Origin: Drosophila persimilis | Taxonomy: Eukaryota; Arthropoda; Insecta; Diptera; Drosophilidae | Assembly: GCF_003286085.1 (NCBI RefSeq) | Contig: NW_020825706.1 | Location: 682,001-746,000, forward strand | Reading direction: 5' to 3' | DNA length: 64,000 nt | Shown here: positions 22,878-36,739 of the stretch, piece after piece | Layout of the letters: the number at the start of each line of letters is the position of its first letter | Position numbering within the stretch: the stretch's first letter is position 1 | The notes under the pieces: generated by a model | What the model saw: the letters and a program-made list of their open reading frames with translations, nothing else | Told to the model about the DNA's origin: nothing | Database searches by the model: none | Program-made: the position numbers and the translations under genes

Positions 22878-23104
22878 TTACTGCTGTGCAATGGGCGTGG
22901 GCGTGGCCACAGTGGCCGCCGCTCCTCCTGTCGCTGCGGGATCGGCCGTGACAAACTCTATGGACGCAGAATTGATGCAGTAACGCTTGCGTGTTGGCTT
23001 GGGTCCATCCTCGAAGACGTGCCCCATGTGGGCGTTGCAGCGGGCGCAGCGTACCTCGGTGCGTATGCGTTCTGGATGTGCAATTAGTAGTAAAATATTG
23101 CCCC
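22878..23104 (-). other. SelR: SelR alternative last exon, distal, with two acceptors
   Basis: Encodes [33 protein letters not shown] and an Ala/Thr-rich tail ending PIAQQ. Two usable acceptors occur in the same phase: one after CATCCAG (exon from 23071 leftwards), the other after ACAAAG (from 23104). The latter inserts 11 residues, [11 protein letters not shown], before the CxxC motif. I recall a D. melanogaster isoform with this insert. Confidence 0.8.
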
Positions 23105-25040
23105 CTTTGTAATTTGTATTTTTGCAAATTTGTGAGATTAATTGGATACGTTTTGTTGTTGGTTTTATATAGCGCATTTTTGTTTTACAATCATTTTTTT
23201 TTTTTTTGTAGATCAAGTTAAAGTTTTTATAAAAAAAAAAACAAATTAAAAGAAAATAGATTGCAAAATGAATGAAATGAAAAGCGAAGAGAAAAAGAGA
23301 GAGCGGGAACAGGAGAGCAAAGGGTACAGTCAGGACGTCAAAAGAGAACGGTTGAATGCGAAGAGAAGAAACAGTAAATGCAACGGCAAATAATGAGAGT
23401 GCAGCGGAGACAGCAAGAGAGAATGTCAGGTGACAGGGCGATGCGGGGAGGGAGGAGTGAAGGAGAGTGCAAGTGCAGCAGAGAGGCGAAATCGAGAGAG
23501 CGAAGAAAAAGAATGGACGTCGTTAATGAGGCAAAAAGAGATGACAAGTAACGTAACGAATGATTTATATTTATTTATTTTTTTTTTTGTATTTGCAGAT
23601 CGGTGTATATAATCATTATGCGGTTAATAAAGCAAAATTGTATGCATCATGTGTGTGTGTGTGTGTGTGTGAGAGTGTTTTTTTGTTACAATTTTTAACA
23701 ATGGATTTCGTGTGTGTGTGTATTTTTATTTGTTGTTAGCAAAACAAACCCCCAAAGAACGTTTATAGGCGTACATTTAGTTTTTTGTTTGAAGCGAGTT
23801 AAAAAAAAGAGAAATAGAAAATATACGAAAATACACATTATTCAAGTTGTTTGACACTATATATTTATATATAGTATGTAATGGGATTGGATACGATACA
23901 GTAGTATTGCATTATGTTATACATAAATCAAATATACAAATCAAAAAAACGAAATATAGTATTTTTGGGCATGAGTAAGAAGCAAAACCAAAAACAAAAT
24001 GAATGCACCATCAAAATAGAATTATAATATCGGTATACACATAATGGAGCTCTCAAACCCAAATATAGCGACGACTGACCTTGAACTATGATCGATACGA
24101 TACGAGAATGATGGCGGGTATTAAGCTTGTGTACGTGCCTGATGATTGGGTTTAGTTTTTTGTATGGATTTTGGTGGTGGTGGGTGGGTCATATTGAAAC
24201 CGAAAGACAGTAGAGAGTCGCGTGAAAGATGGATGAAATTCAACCGAAAATGAAGTATACTTAAACCAAACCAAAGGATCTTCAGACTGATCGTTAATGC
24301 CGAGTATATCAGACCCCATTTTTTTCTTCCATGAAATACATAATTTATGTCTCACTCCTCGTTCCATAATACATTTGAGTATTTATCATACATACAATAT
24401 CTTTTTGCCAAGCATTGGTTTCACGAACATTTTTTTGCATAATAAACTCCTATAAAATATCTAAATATCTTGTAACATAACACGTTAATTCTGCTTGAGA
24501 CTTCATTCATTTGCTTCTGTTTTTTGGGAAGGCGGTGAGACACTAAACAGTACACAGATCGAGCATTATTTCTTGGACGATGTCGTCGTGGAGGCGGCTG
24601 TCGGTGCACTCTTCACAAAATCTATCGACGCCGAGTTGATGCAGAAACGATGATGCTTGGGCGGTGGTCCATCGTCGAAGACGTGGCCCATGTGTGCCGA
24701 GCATTTTGAGCAGCGCACCTCAGTGCGTACCATGCCTAACGTTTTTGAAATGACTACTGTTGTTTTAATCATATATGTTTAGAGGAGAATTCGGGCAGCA
24801 GAGAGAGAGACGGAATATATGAAATTTTGGTTGCATTTGTTTTTGTTGTTGGACATTTTTGGAGAAAGTTAGAGGTTTTTGTTTTTTAGTTTTTAGTTTA
24901 TAGTTTTGGGTGGGAAAAAAGATGTGAATAAAAGAATAATACTCAATTAGGAATTCATTTTAGTCTTTTCTTCTTCGGTTAGTTGCACATTCAGGTTCAT
25001 CAACAATCAACAGCAACAACAACAACAACAAGAACAACAA

Positions 25041-25071
<31 letters not shown>

Positions 25072-27007
25072 TGGCCGACAGTTTGGCATTCAAGCGTCTA
25101 ACGAACGGCACAACTACAGTGAACTCTAGGGAACACGTACCACAATTTCAAGACAAAACCAAGCCAAAACAAAGCAACAAACAAAAATATATATGTATAT
25201 AGGGGACAGAACAATAATGAAATCATTTTGCAAATACATTTCTTTGGCTATAGAACATAAAATAGAACTGAACTGTTTTTTATCTGTCTTTGCTTCGTAT
25301 TTTACAGGTTGGTTATTAAACATCTTGTTATCTTTTATCTGAGGCTAGTATCTCCTAAGCTCAACACAAACTTTGATTATATGGCAACGAAACGGCAAAT
25401 GATATAGAAACTCAACTCAAAAACGGTTTTTGCAAATAACATCTAAGTGTGCTTAACATTGTCTAGACGATAGACAGCTAAACGGACCGAACCGAGGCTA
25501 CATACCTGGTATGCTGGCATCCCGATGGAGGGTTACCTTGCCCTTGTCGAGGACATCGTTGAACGCTGGCCAGCCGCAGCCCGAGTCGTATTTCGTGTCC
25601 GAGCTGAACAGATCCTGATGACACACAATGCACTGGTACACCCCCTTCTCGTAGTGCTTGTTGTAGCAGCCTGCAACAGGAATTAGTGGGTGGTTAATAC
25701 ACAAATATAAGTATGTTTTGAAACACTTCTATTGTGCTTGCCGCACCTGTGTAGGGCCGCTCGGTGCCCGCCTCCTGAGTAACCTGATACTGCAGTGGGG
25801 TTAGGCGTTTGCGCAGCTCCTCTTTGTTAACGGTAACCTTTTCGGTTTTATTCTCCATGTTGTTGGCTTTACTGGGATTCGTCTTAGCCTCGTCGCTGTC
25901 GTGACGCGTATCTGTAATTTAAAACGGAAAATGTACTTAAGCTGCGGTTAAGTTATGTGCGGTCCGTGTGTGCTGCTTAGTTTACCACCAATTGAGTAAT
26001 GGAAATTGTATAATTATGCGAAAAACATTATGCCGCTAAGCTTTCTTAATCGTTCACCTATCAGTAGAACTTTAAACTAAACCTTGGGCAATCATAATTT
26101 GTTAGTTTAAAAGCAAGATAAGAAACCAGAGCCTAGTACTATCAGCCATGAATTGCGAAATGTATTTTCAGAAAACTCAAAATCATCTTGTTTTCGTAAA
26201 TAGAAGAAATAAAACTGGAGAAATGTACCTACTGGTGTTTATTTTCCCTTGATAAACCAGAGACTGCTCCCCCTCTGATATGCTACAAAATGCACTCGCG
26301 CGTCCTCCACCCCACACACAATTTGTATACAAAGTCCGAGGCAGGCAATAAACCTAATTGTGGGAGGTGTAAACAGATTGGTTAAGTGCAGCCGACTACA
26401 AATAAAGCGAAGAAACGCATGGAACTACTACAAATAGAGTGAAGAAACGCATATGGTTTAAAAATAGCACTTTATGCTGCAATAAAACAAAGTGGCGCCC
26501 ATCGATTGTTGAGTGTACACAAAATACATACAGCATATAGTGGGAAAAGGAGTGCGGGAGGAGGGGCAAGACAGTCTAATTTAATTTGGTTTTTTTTTAA
26601 TAGAAAACCACTCGACTGTGTCGTAGACAATGATTTAATTTCGCCAGATGCAGGGGCACGGGGGGTAGGGTATTATGGCGTGCATAAGGAATGCACAAGA
26701 CAATTTGAACTAGAAAATTCCGTCTATAATTAGACACTGGTCAATCGATTGATTTCTATATAAATTGGCTCAACAAATGAATCAAATCCATTGTGTGGCC
26801 TGGACACACCCACACAGGAACCAGACCAAGCCCATAAATAGACCACCCCTCCCCAGCACACTCACCTGCAAAGCAGCGTGCGATGGGCACTGCAGCTGCG
26901 AGTACTCCTAATGGATTGCGATTGGGGTGTCTCCACTTGGCAGCCGCAGCAGCAATAAGTGCGAAATTTCGTGTGTGCTGCAGTGCGTGGCGAGAAAGTG
27001 AAAACAT
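22878..27007 (-). CDS. SelR: Methionine-R-sulfoxide reductase B (SelR), alternative ends
   Basis: Repairs methionine-R-sulfoxide in proteins; a zinc enzyme with a catalytic Cys where the mammalian MSRB1 has selenocysteine. Exons: 26866-27007 ([20 protein letters not shown], Arg/Ala-rich, a likely mitochondrial presequence), 25747-25911, 25506-25670, then either 24566-24735 or 22878-23071. The core reads [40 protein letters not shown] (first Zn CxxC) and [10 protein letters not shown]. Each alternative last exon supplies the second CxxC, HMGHVF and the catalytic FCINSAS or YCINSAS. Predicted forms are 213 aa (24566 end) and 221 aa (22878 end). An internal ATG at 25858 (MENKTEKV) would give a cytosolic/nuclear form if transcription starts downstream of the presequence exon. 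Confidence 0.94.
23650..23671. repeat. (GT)n microsatellite
   Basis: GT dinucleotide run in the SelR intron; poly-T and T-rich stretches flank it. Confidence 0.9.
24566..24735 (-). other. SelR: SelR alternative last exon, proximal
   Basis: Terminal exon beginning after GTTAG, in phase with the upstream G. It encodes [20 protein letters not shown], then [13 protein letters not shown] and a Ser/Thr/Lys tail ending SSKK. It carries both the second zinc CxxC and the catalytic Cys, so it makes a complete enzyme. Confidence 0.9.
25010..25069. repeat. (CAA)n followed by (CAT)n microsatellite
   Basis: Trinucleotide runs in the SelR intron between the zinc-binding exon and the proximal last exon. 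Confidence 0.9.
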
Positions 27008-28283
27008 TTTCAACTTTTCAGCAGACAAAATTTAAAGTGACAATCACAGAAGGCGTAGGAGGAGACGGCAACTAACGGTGCCTGCACTGCTGCTGCACTT
27101 GGCACTGGCTGGTTATTTAATCACCGTTCGATGTGAATGGCGAGAGCAAAACAACATGGGGAAAAACGGGAAAGTCAATGACAGGCCAAAGGTATATTGA
27201 TTATGGGGTAGGGGAAGACCCCCTCTCTTCTGTGTGTTTTAATTAATTGAGCGAATAATATGTATAGCGTTTGAGTGCATTCGCGGATAGATGCACTCCA
27301 GAACGGAGGCTGCCGTACCTTCTATCTAATATGTCTTGCACAGGTCTGTCCACCCACACACGACTAATATTTATGCAATTTCTGCCACTTCCGTCTTTAT
27401 CCGTTCTATTTTTGTGCAACTTGTTTTGACTGCTTCTATGTCCCCGCCTGTGTATGTATGTTCACACGGGAGAAAGCGCATTAGAGAGAAAGCCGTTGTT
27501 GCTCAATTGCACACACGCTCATTAAAAGAAAATTGTCTGCCTCGTAGAACCCCCCTCTCATAACCTGGGGCCAACAAACACAATTTCCTTCAATGTCAGA
27601 ACAAATCCAAATATGACCACTAACACATTGCCACTTACGGGGGCTGGTGGGGGACTGAGTGTCCTTGAATTGATTGGGACGAACGGCGCTAGAAAATATA
27701 TCTCACCTGCTTGAAATAGTTTATTTCTATTTTTGGCCTTTGTTTATAACTTTGTGGGCTAGTTTTTGTAAAGCGTGCACGCGGACCAACAAGCGCGCGT
27801 CGTTGTTACGCAGCGAAGGAAAATGGAAAACTTGCTTAAAAAAGCTTAAAACAGCAGCAAACAGCAAAAAAAAACAGATTAAAAACATGCCATTCCCAGC
27901 GCAACGCACGCAGAGCGAACAGCTGATTGGCAGTGCTGCCAGCCGTTCAGAGGAAAAACTAACACTGCTTCTCTCTTTGTCAACCACAGAAAACTGTGTG
28001 GCAACGCTGTCGAATTTGTTATTTTTTATCTCTGTGTAATGTAATTGTTTATACAAAAAATCAGTGAAAAATTAATCCATTGTTGTGTGCTGAGCTTCAC
28101 TAAACACAGCCAAAGCGCGCACCATGAGAGTGGGATACCATTGAGCTCGCGAAAAGACCACACGCAAAGAGGGCGTCAACAAACCGTGGGGGTGGACTTG
28201 ATAAAGAAGAAGACAAGCCAGATATTAAGAACAGAAGTGTTTCATTGAGATAAAATCATTCGATTTCGACAAATACGAGTAGT
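27008..28283. other. Divergent 5' region between SelR and Tsp86D
   Basis: Head-to-head spacer of about 1.3 kb. No coding frame; presumably carries leader exons and promoters for both genes. Confidence 0.5.
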
Positions 28284-29280
28284 ATGAGTAACCACAGATA
28301 CCACCATGGGGGCAGCTACATGCATCCGCGGATGTCGTATCCCCACCACTTCACCTACGTCAGCTCCTGCGTGAAATACATGATCTTCCTGCTGAATTTC
28401 CTTTTCTGGCTATTCGGCGGCCTGCTCCTGGCCATCGGTGTGTACGCGTTCATGGACAAACTGAAGGATGGCAATGGGTGGCTGCGCCTGGACACCGTCT
28501 ACGATGTGATCTTCAATATATCCTTGGTGATGATTATTGCGGGCTGTGTGATATTCGTGGTCAGCTTTGCCGGATGCCTGGGAGCTCTGCGGGAGAACAC
28601 CTGCCTGCTGAAGTTCTACTCGATGTGTCTGCTTATGTTTTTCATCATGGAAATGACTTTAGGTGGGTACACACACCGATTACCAACGCAGGAAGAATAT
28701 TAACTCTCTTCTCATTGCAGCCATCATCTGCTTCGTGTTCCCGCAGTACATGAACTCGTTCTTGGAATCACAGTTTGCCGAGAAGATTATACACTCGTAC
28801 CGCGATGACTCAGATCTGCAGAATTTCATTGACTTTGCGCAGCAAGAGTTCAAGTGCTGTGGCCTCAGCAATGCTGGCTACCAGGACTGGAGTGAGTCAC
28901 AATCAACCTGCAACACAGTTGACTGCAACTAATCGACATTTCCCCTTCCTATTGCAGGCAAGAACGAGTACTTCAATTGCTCCTCCCCATCTGTTGAAAA
29001 GTGCGGCGTGCCCTACAGCTGCTGCATCAACGCCACCGACATCAGTTCCGGCCTGGTCAACATTATGTGCGGCTATGGCGTGCAGGAGCACTCGGTGGCA
29101 GCCGCTAGCAAGCGCATCTGGACTAGCGGCTGCATTGAAATCGTGCGCGTCTGGGTAGAACGAAATCTCTATGTGATTGCTGGCGTGGCCCTGGGCGTTG
29201 CCTTGCTCCAGCTGTTCGTCATTTATCTGGCCAAGACCCTGGAGGGACAGATAGACCTGCAGAAGTCGCGCTGGTCGTGA
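28284..29280 (+). CDS. Tsp86D: Tetraspanin Tsp86D
   Basis: Exons 28284-28662, 28721-28891 and 28958-29280 give 290 residues. Four membrane segments are visible: MIFLLNFLFWLFGGLLLAIG, ISLVMIIAGCVIFVVSFAG, LLMFFIMEMTLAIICFVF, and a last one near VIAGVALGVALLQLFVIYLA. The large extracellular loop carries the diagnostic CCG (~172-174), PYSCC and a later SGC. In flies and mammals the TspanC8 group, to which Tsp86D belongs, escorts the protease Kuzbanian/ADAM10 and promotes Notch signalling; eight loop cysteines fit that group. The His/Tyr-rich N-terminus is cytoplasmic. Introns are 58 and 66 nt. Confidence 0.92.
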
Positions 29281-30916
29281 GTGCCATACCATCATCCGTA
29301 CTTGTACGGATACCCGTGCGACGAAGACTTGTACTACAACACTCAAATGTGAGAGATGGCCCTGGCGGCAGGAGCACGACTGCCGCCGCTGAGCTGATCG
29401 AGCTAATCTGGTCCTACAAGTGCTCAAATACTAGTTTCCCCCCAAATAGTTTTGGTTTCAATAATGTCTCTATATTTTATGTTAACTTATTACTCAGCCT
29501 CTGTTCTCAAGCCCTGTGCAATTAATGTTTAAATTGCAATCAATCATCACTCCCCCAGGCTACCGCCTGAACCTAACCTAACCTACACTCTCTTGCCGAA
29601 AAATACAGTCTAGTTTTACATATATTTGTAACCCATAAATAATCCCATAGTGGTCCTAGCAGTGTTTACATATTAGTTTTCCAGCAAATAGTTTTGGTTT
29701 CAATAATGTCTCTGTCTCTGTTCTCAAACCCTTTGCATTTAATGTTCAAATTGCAATCATATTTATACTCTCTTGACGGACAACACAGTCTAGTATGTAT
29801 ACCCCATAAATAATCCCATAGTGGCATAGGCCATTTTTAAGGCAGCTCTGTACGTTTTTAATGTCTCAGCGTGATCCGTACCGTAGTCACAAAATCAAAG
29901 CAAATGAACAAACACTTAAATATATGCGCAATATCGTATTAATAATAAAAGACATTTGTATATAAGTATAAGTTTATCTAAGAAATACATACGCATTTAA
30001 AATGAGAATTATATTTATAAAGAAAACCAAACTATACCAAAACTGCTACGTATTTGTTGGACTAAATAATATACATACTAGAATTAATAGAGATTTTAAG
30101 CATCTGCATCTGTGTTTGTGTGTAAACCTCGTTGTACTACATAATCAAATACAGACCATACATATGTATGTGTAATTTGGGTAACTTTTTAATGGGGTTT
30201 ATTGTGCTTAAAGATGGCATTTCTTGATTGATTAAATGGAGAATGCATAGCTCTTTCATCTAATGGCTTATAGCTCCATGGTTTGATTGGACATTGAACG
30301 AGATCTACACGCAATATAGGGTCGGCCCCAACATTGTATTCGGCTGTATCAGCATGAAGTTTACTGAACCCTGGAGAACTCACACGAAGCGACTACAACC
30401 TTCCAATATTAAGAAAAAAGATATAATATAATAATAAATCAAAAAAAAACTCTTGAAATATGAACACAATATGGTTCATACAGGATTATTAATGTCACGT
30501 ACCTATCAGTCTTCATAAATAAATCTATAAATTCGAGTTTTAGTCAAGCGTCAAACAGTCTTTGGGTCTAATTTGTGTTTATTAGATAAAAGAAAACTTG
30601 TTTTCCACTAATTAACATATCACGCTGCTGGAAAGCTGCTGCGCTGCAAAGAGCAGGTCAAGGATGATAACCTGATTGGAATTAAGCTAAGTTGTGAAAT
30701 TCTATATTTAAACTCCAACCACAATCGCCAAAGCATTCAAAGTTCACTACTTAGATTAGAAGACCATTCGAGAAGTGGCACAATTTATAAAAGACGAGCG
30801 ACCCCCAGGCGATAAGCTGATTCATAAATAAACATTTAAAGAAAGATTCTATTTATTTGAATACACTTTGCTTGCTGATAAAAAAGTGAAAAACCCAACC
30901 ATCTTGGTGGACATCC
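29281..30916. other. Convergent 3' ends of Tsp86D and Fdh
   Basis: Tsp86D 3' UTR and AT-rich spacer with several AATAAA/AATAATAAA signals near 29940. Contains an imperfect direct duplication (reported separately). No coding frame. Confidence 0.55.
29432..29824 (+). repeat. Imperfect direct duplication in Tsp86D 3' flank
   Basis: Copy 1 (about 29432-29653) and copy 2 (about 29672-29824) share AATAGTTTTGGTTTCAATAA, CTGTTCTCAA, CAGTCTAGT and CCCATAAATAATCCCATAGT in the same order, with copy 2 shortened by internal deletions. Confidence 0.8.
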
Positions 30917-32245
<1,329 letters not shown>

Positions 32246-33577
32246 CTTGGTAGTGGAAATAGTTTTTGCGATAAGTTCCAGGCCTGGTGCAGAATAAGAG
32301 GCGGCGGGGCCGGCACCGGTTGATCGTTAGTGTTGTCATTGCGACTGAATTTAGCCCACTTAACCCCCCCTCTAGTTAAACAGGTTAAAAGCTTGAGTTA
32401 CACAGCGGTTCATAATACTGCATGTAAACTCTTCTTGTAGATCCATTTGTTACCGCAATATTTTTCACCTGAACTACAATACAATTCTTAAAGATGCATA
32501 ATTTTCGTAGAAAGTATTTTAATACCCACTGGTCGATAATGGGTTAATCGTTCGTGTCCATGATTAATATGATTTCATTCCTCAGTTTTGATATTCGGTC
32601 TTATATTTATAGCTAGCTAGGACCCTCAGCTGTGAACACATAATTTTATACAATAGATAAATCAATTTTCTACAAGATTGATTAATTCTAGGGACTCTGT
32701 TTTATTGGATTGTGTCTTAAAGAAGCCCTAAGAAAAAAAGGTCAAAGCAAAAAACGTAGGTGATCGTCAGATGAAAATGGTATACAAATTAAGGCAGCAC
32801 TGATTTAAAAATGTGCAAGTACATTAAATTGAAATTTTAAATTTCATTATAGTTTGTTAATTCAGTTTTTCTTACAAGTTAATATTTTGTTGTAAAATCT
32901 AAAAAGCTTAAAAAGCTTTCAGTCCGATACTTTTGAATTTAAAATGAATGTACTTTCTCTACTTTTGAACCCTTTATTTTTTTGAACTAAAGCCAATATA
33001 AGAATAGTTTTTAGTTTCTTTCAGAATTTCATTTCGTAATAATGTTTTTCCAGCTATATAATTTTTTTTTCTATCTATGTATTAAACGCTTCAACCTCGC
33101 CAACCTCTCCCCCCATAGGACCACATACATACACATGTACACTCCCCATGAACCGCCTTTTTCAGAGGCAGCCATTAAATCCTTACCAAACAGCTGTTGT
33201 TGTTTGCAGAAATTGCAGTTTGCCAAAACACTTTGAGCGCAGGCGCCAGTTTTTTGTAAACATTGTCCGCCCAGCCCAAAAATGCACGTCGCCAACAGAG
33301 AAAGCAGCAGCAGCAGCAGCACCGCCCCCAAACGCCAATGAACGCAAAATCAGCACAAGGACGTGCCGCCGCCGAACGATGACCAGGAAAAATCGATAAA
33401 AGCACAGGCAAACGGACAAGACAACGGCCGGAAGTGCATTTTGTGCGTGCGTGTGTGTGTGTGTGAGTGTTGGGCGTAATAGAAACAGTAAAAAACGAGC
33501 AGCATGTTGGGGAAATTGTGCAAGAAAAATATGTAGTTTTTGTGCTAACACGAAACTCAAAGGAAAGGCGACACAAA
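32246..33577. other. Spacer between Fdh and TMEM169-like gene
   Basis: Head-to-head spacer. The part next to 33577 is probably the TMEM169-like 5' leader; it includes a (GT)n run near 33452-33468 and AGC repeats near 33304-33320. No recognised coding frame. Confidence 0.5.
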
Positions 33578-34920
33578 ATGGTGGGCAAAGGTTCGAGCGG
33601 CCTGTCCGTCGATATGAGCACAGGGACAAAGGAACGCCCTGTTTTCATACCACCGCGAAAGCGTCAACAAACAAAAACTGAGGCCAAGAAGCAAAACTAT
33701 GTGGACCATATAGTCAGTGTGCAGGTGAGTGTCCAAAAATGATGATGCGACTATGCTCCTCCTATATCTGCTGTCTGTTTGAACTCTAGCAAAATCGACC
33801 CAAGCTGTCGCCCTCGAATCCCACCCTCGAGGAGGAGCTGCTAAAGTCTAAGTTGATTATCAAGAACAAGCAGCCACTGCCACAGCTGCCGGGGGAGTTG
33901 GGTGTGCCGAATGCCCAGGATACGATTGCCAGCACCCACTCGGCCAGCTCCACGCAGCATAGCAATAAGTCGGCCCGCTCTACGACCAACATCAATGAGC
34001 TGCAGAACTTCGAGTCGATCTCACAGGGCACCAAGTCCACATCGCAGCGGCATGAGAGCAGCACAGTGACGCCCAGCAGCTGCTGCTACTCGGAGAGCAG
34101 CCTGGACGCCAAAATAAGCAAGAGCCACGATTGCCTCAGCAATCGGTCGTCGTCGAAGAAGAGGGTCAACATACGGACCGCAGATCTGCCCGTGACGGCA
34201 CGGAATCAACGCTCATCGCCGGACATAGCCAACTACGAGGATCTGGAATCGGGGGAGACCAGTGTCCTGAATACGTACGATCATAGCCTGGAGCGGTATC
34301 AGGCACGGAAGGCAGCCGACGGCGGCAACTATCTGACCATGACGGGCACCATCAAGCGCGGCAGGAAGAAGGGCCAGTCCATTGATCTGCAGATCAACAT
34401 AAGTCGCGAGGAGCTGGAGCAACTGAATGCCCATGCCATGGCCAATGAGTCGCAGAAGGGTCGCAGCCTCTGCTGCACCTGCAGCTGTGCCATCGGGCTG
34501 CACATCTTCCTCATCTCTCTGCTCTGCCTGCCGTTTGTAACGATTATTTCGGCGGTGTACTCCTTCTACATTGGCACCCTCACCTGGTACAACATGTTCA
34601 ACTATTACTGTGAGGAGAAGTCGTATCTGCACAAGATCTTCGTCACACCGCTGCTCTTCTTGGCCTATCCGCTGGCCATAGTTCTGTGCACCTTTGGCTT
34701 GGGCCTTTACTCCGGTTTCCGGCAGTTGAGTCTGCAGTACAGCAGCTGGGTGAACGACATCACGGACATTGAGAAGGGATTCTATGGCTGGCTGTGTGGA
34801 TTCCTCCACATGCCCGACTGTAGTCCCTACGAGGTGGTCATACTAACCGATATCTGTGTGGCGCCGCAGGATCCACAGCGTCTGCACATAAACAAGCCCC
34901 GCCAAGAGTTATCCATGTAG
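33578..34920 (+). CDS. TMEM169-like membrane protein
   Basis: Exons 33578-33724 and 33790-34920 give 425 residues. The N-terminal half is Ser/Thr/Asn-rich and probably disordered. Then comes a conserved block YLTMTGTIKRGRKKGQSIDL, ISREELEQLN, followed by a Cys-rich turn and two hydrophobic segments: GLHIFLISLLCLPFVTIISA (TM1) and FVTPLLFLAYPLAIVLCTFG (TM2), separated by FYIGTLTWYNMFNYYCEEKS. After TM2, DIEKGFYGWLCGFL and DCSPYEVV are near-invariant in the TMEM169 family. The molecular function of TMEM169 is not established. From memory the fly orthologue is CG4596. The intron is 65 nt. Confidence 0.85.
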
Positions 34921-36640
34921 AGGGGGAAATCGTCGAATGAGGGGTGCCAGTAAACGGTTTAATTTATAGGATTTACTGGACCAGCGGCGGCGGTTTCGAT
35001 ATTTCGACCATGAGTGTGATATAAAAAACGTAAAAAGAAATGATATATCTCTGAAAATCTACTCGTACGAGACACAAACTTAAGTTTCCTTTGGCCAAAT
35101 TTGTTCCTTTTACTTGAATGCAATTGCAGCTTTAGAGAACAGGAATATATAGGTATATACACCACATACCCCATAGATATCAAAGCTAAACCAAACATAA
35201 TCCAAGCCCTATAGAGACTAGCATTTAAGTTACTAGAAAAACATCTAACACTCGCACAGAAACAAACAACAACCTCTCAAGTTTTCGGTGCCATATAGCC
35301 TTGCAAATCAACAATAATCTCCCATATAGAATATAATTAATTGTTTTCCGAATGAATTGCTCAAAAAAATGGTTAGTGTCATTCTGAACAGGTGTTAATT
35401 GATTTACAAAATTTACTAACAATAACTATAACTACTATTATCTCGTGTTTAACGAACTGTAAACTAATTTCCCCACCCCCATTAAAAAGCAGCGCTTTTT
35501 CGAATTAAGTTACTATTTTTAGTACAAAAACAATATAATTACAGAGTCGATATATTATCTTTATAATGATATAGAAAGATTACCCTGGGCGATAAAATGA
35601 AAACCTTTGAATGTACTTTCCGCGAGACAAAAATTAGGTATATATGTATAGGTATATAGATCACTTTGTTATACTTAGATTTAGCAATACCCCCAAAATC
35701 TCTTTTTAAATTCTAAAAATGCCTTTGCGCACTTTCATTATTTTTTTGGTGGCATCTGCAACCCCACAATCCACAAATTTAATGAATTGAAAGGATAATA
35801 GTACGACCATTCCCATGATTTTTGATTCGTGTCGATAGGGTGGATATACCTAACCCAAAATGTTCAATTTTGCCAATTTCTTTAAAAAAATTTGTAGACG
35901 TCTCGTGGAAAGTAAAAAATGTCTGTCGTTCAATATGTAATATCCTTTGGTAGTAATCGGATTCCATCCATATCTATTTCCGAAAAATTTGCAAGGTTAT
36001 GGCCGAAAGAAACCGTTAACTGGGGCACTAGCCCTACAAAATACAGCATTTCTTTACTTTCAAAACTCAAAGCCAAATCTAAAATATTTATAAACTCTCA
36101 TTGCATTTACAGAACAATGCATTTATCTTAAAAAAAACCACACACCTACAAATAATAGAGAAACAAAACAAATTAACTGCGCAGTTGAGGTGATGGAAAC
36201 TTTTTCTTAGTTTTAAGCCAACAATATTTTATTTCTACATACAAAAAAAACAAGAATATATAGTAAACGGCACACGTATACACGCATAAATATACATATA
36301 AGTAAACGTTTTTAAAATAGAAATTCTATATGTTAAGTAAAAAACGGAACCCGAATATCAAACAAATACTTATTGAAATGAATTAGCCCCCGGAGAAATA
36401 CAGCCAATAAAAACTATTTAGCAAGCCAAAACCCAATAAACCAGATGTTTTGAATATTTGCATTATTTTCACAATCAACAAACAACATGATAGAGGTACA
36501 CACAACCAAGGCATATTTTGTACACTAAGCTTTATAGAGATGCTTGCTAGAAAATGGTTTGTCAACTGTTGCTATTCGTATGCACACGACTGTAGAGCAA
36601 CTAAGTAATTGCTTCTCTGAGCAGCACGCCGGCGCCAGGG
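34921..36640. other. 3' flank of TMEM169-like gene and spacer
   Basis: AT-rich with many poly-A and TA stretches; several AATAAA-like signals. No coding frame with recognisable content, and no intact 5' part for the sorbitol dehydrogenase relic that follows. Confidence 0.5.
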
Positions 36641-36739
36641 GAGAGTGTAAAATGTCTCGGAATACCGCGTTCGGTTCACAATTCAACATCAGAGCCCACA
36701 GAGTGCTGTCGAACGAGGAACAGCAACAGAGACGACAAA

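Noticed and set aside
33853-34809. Minus-strand frames opposite the TMEM169-like gene
   Set aside because: Shadow of the conserved plus-strand coding exon.
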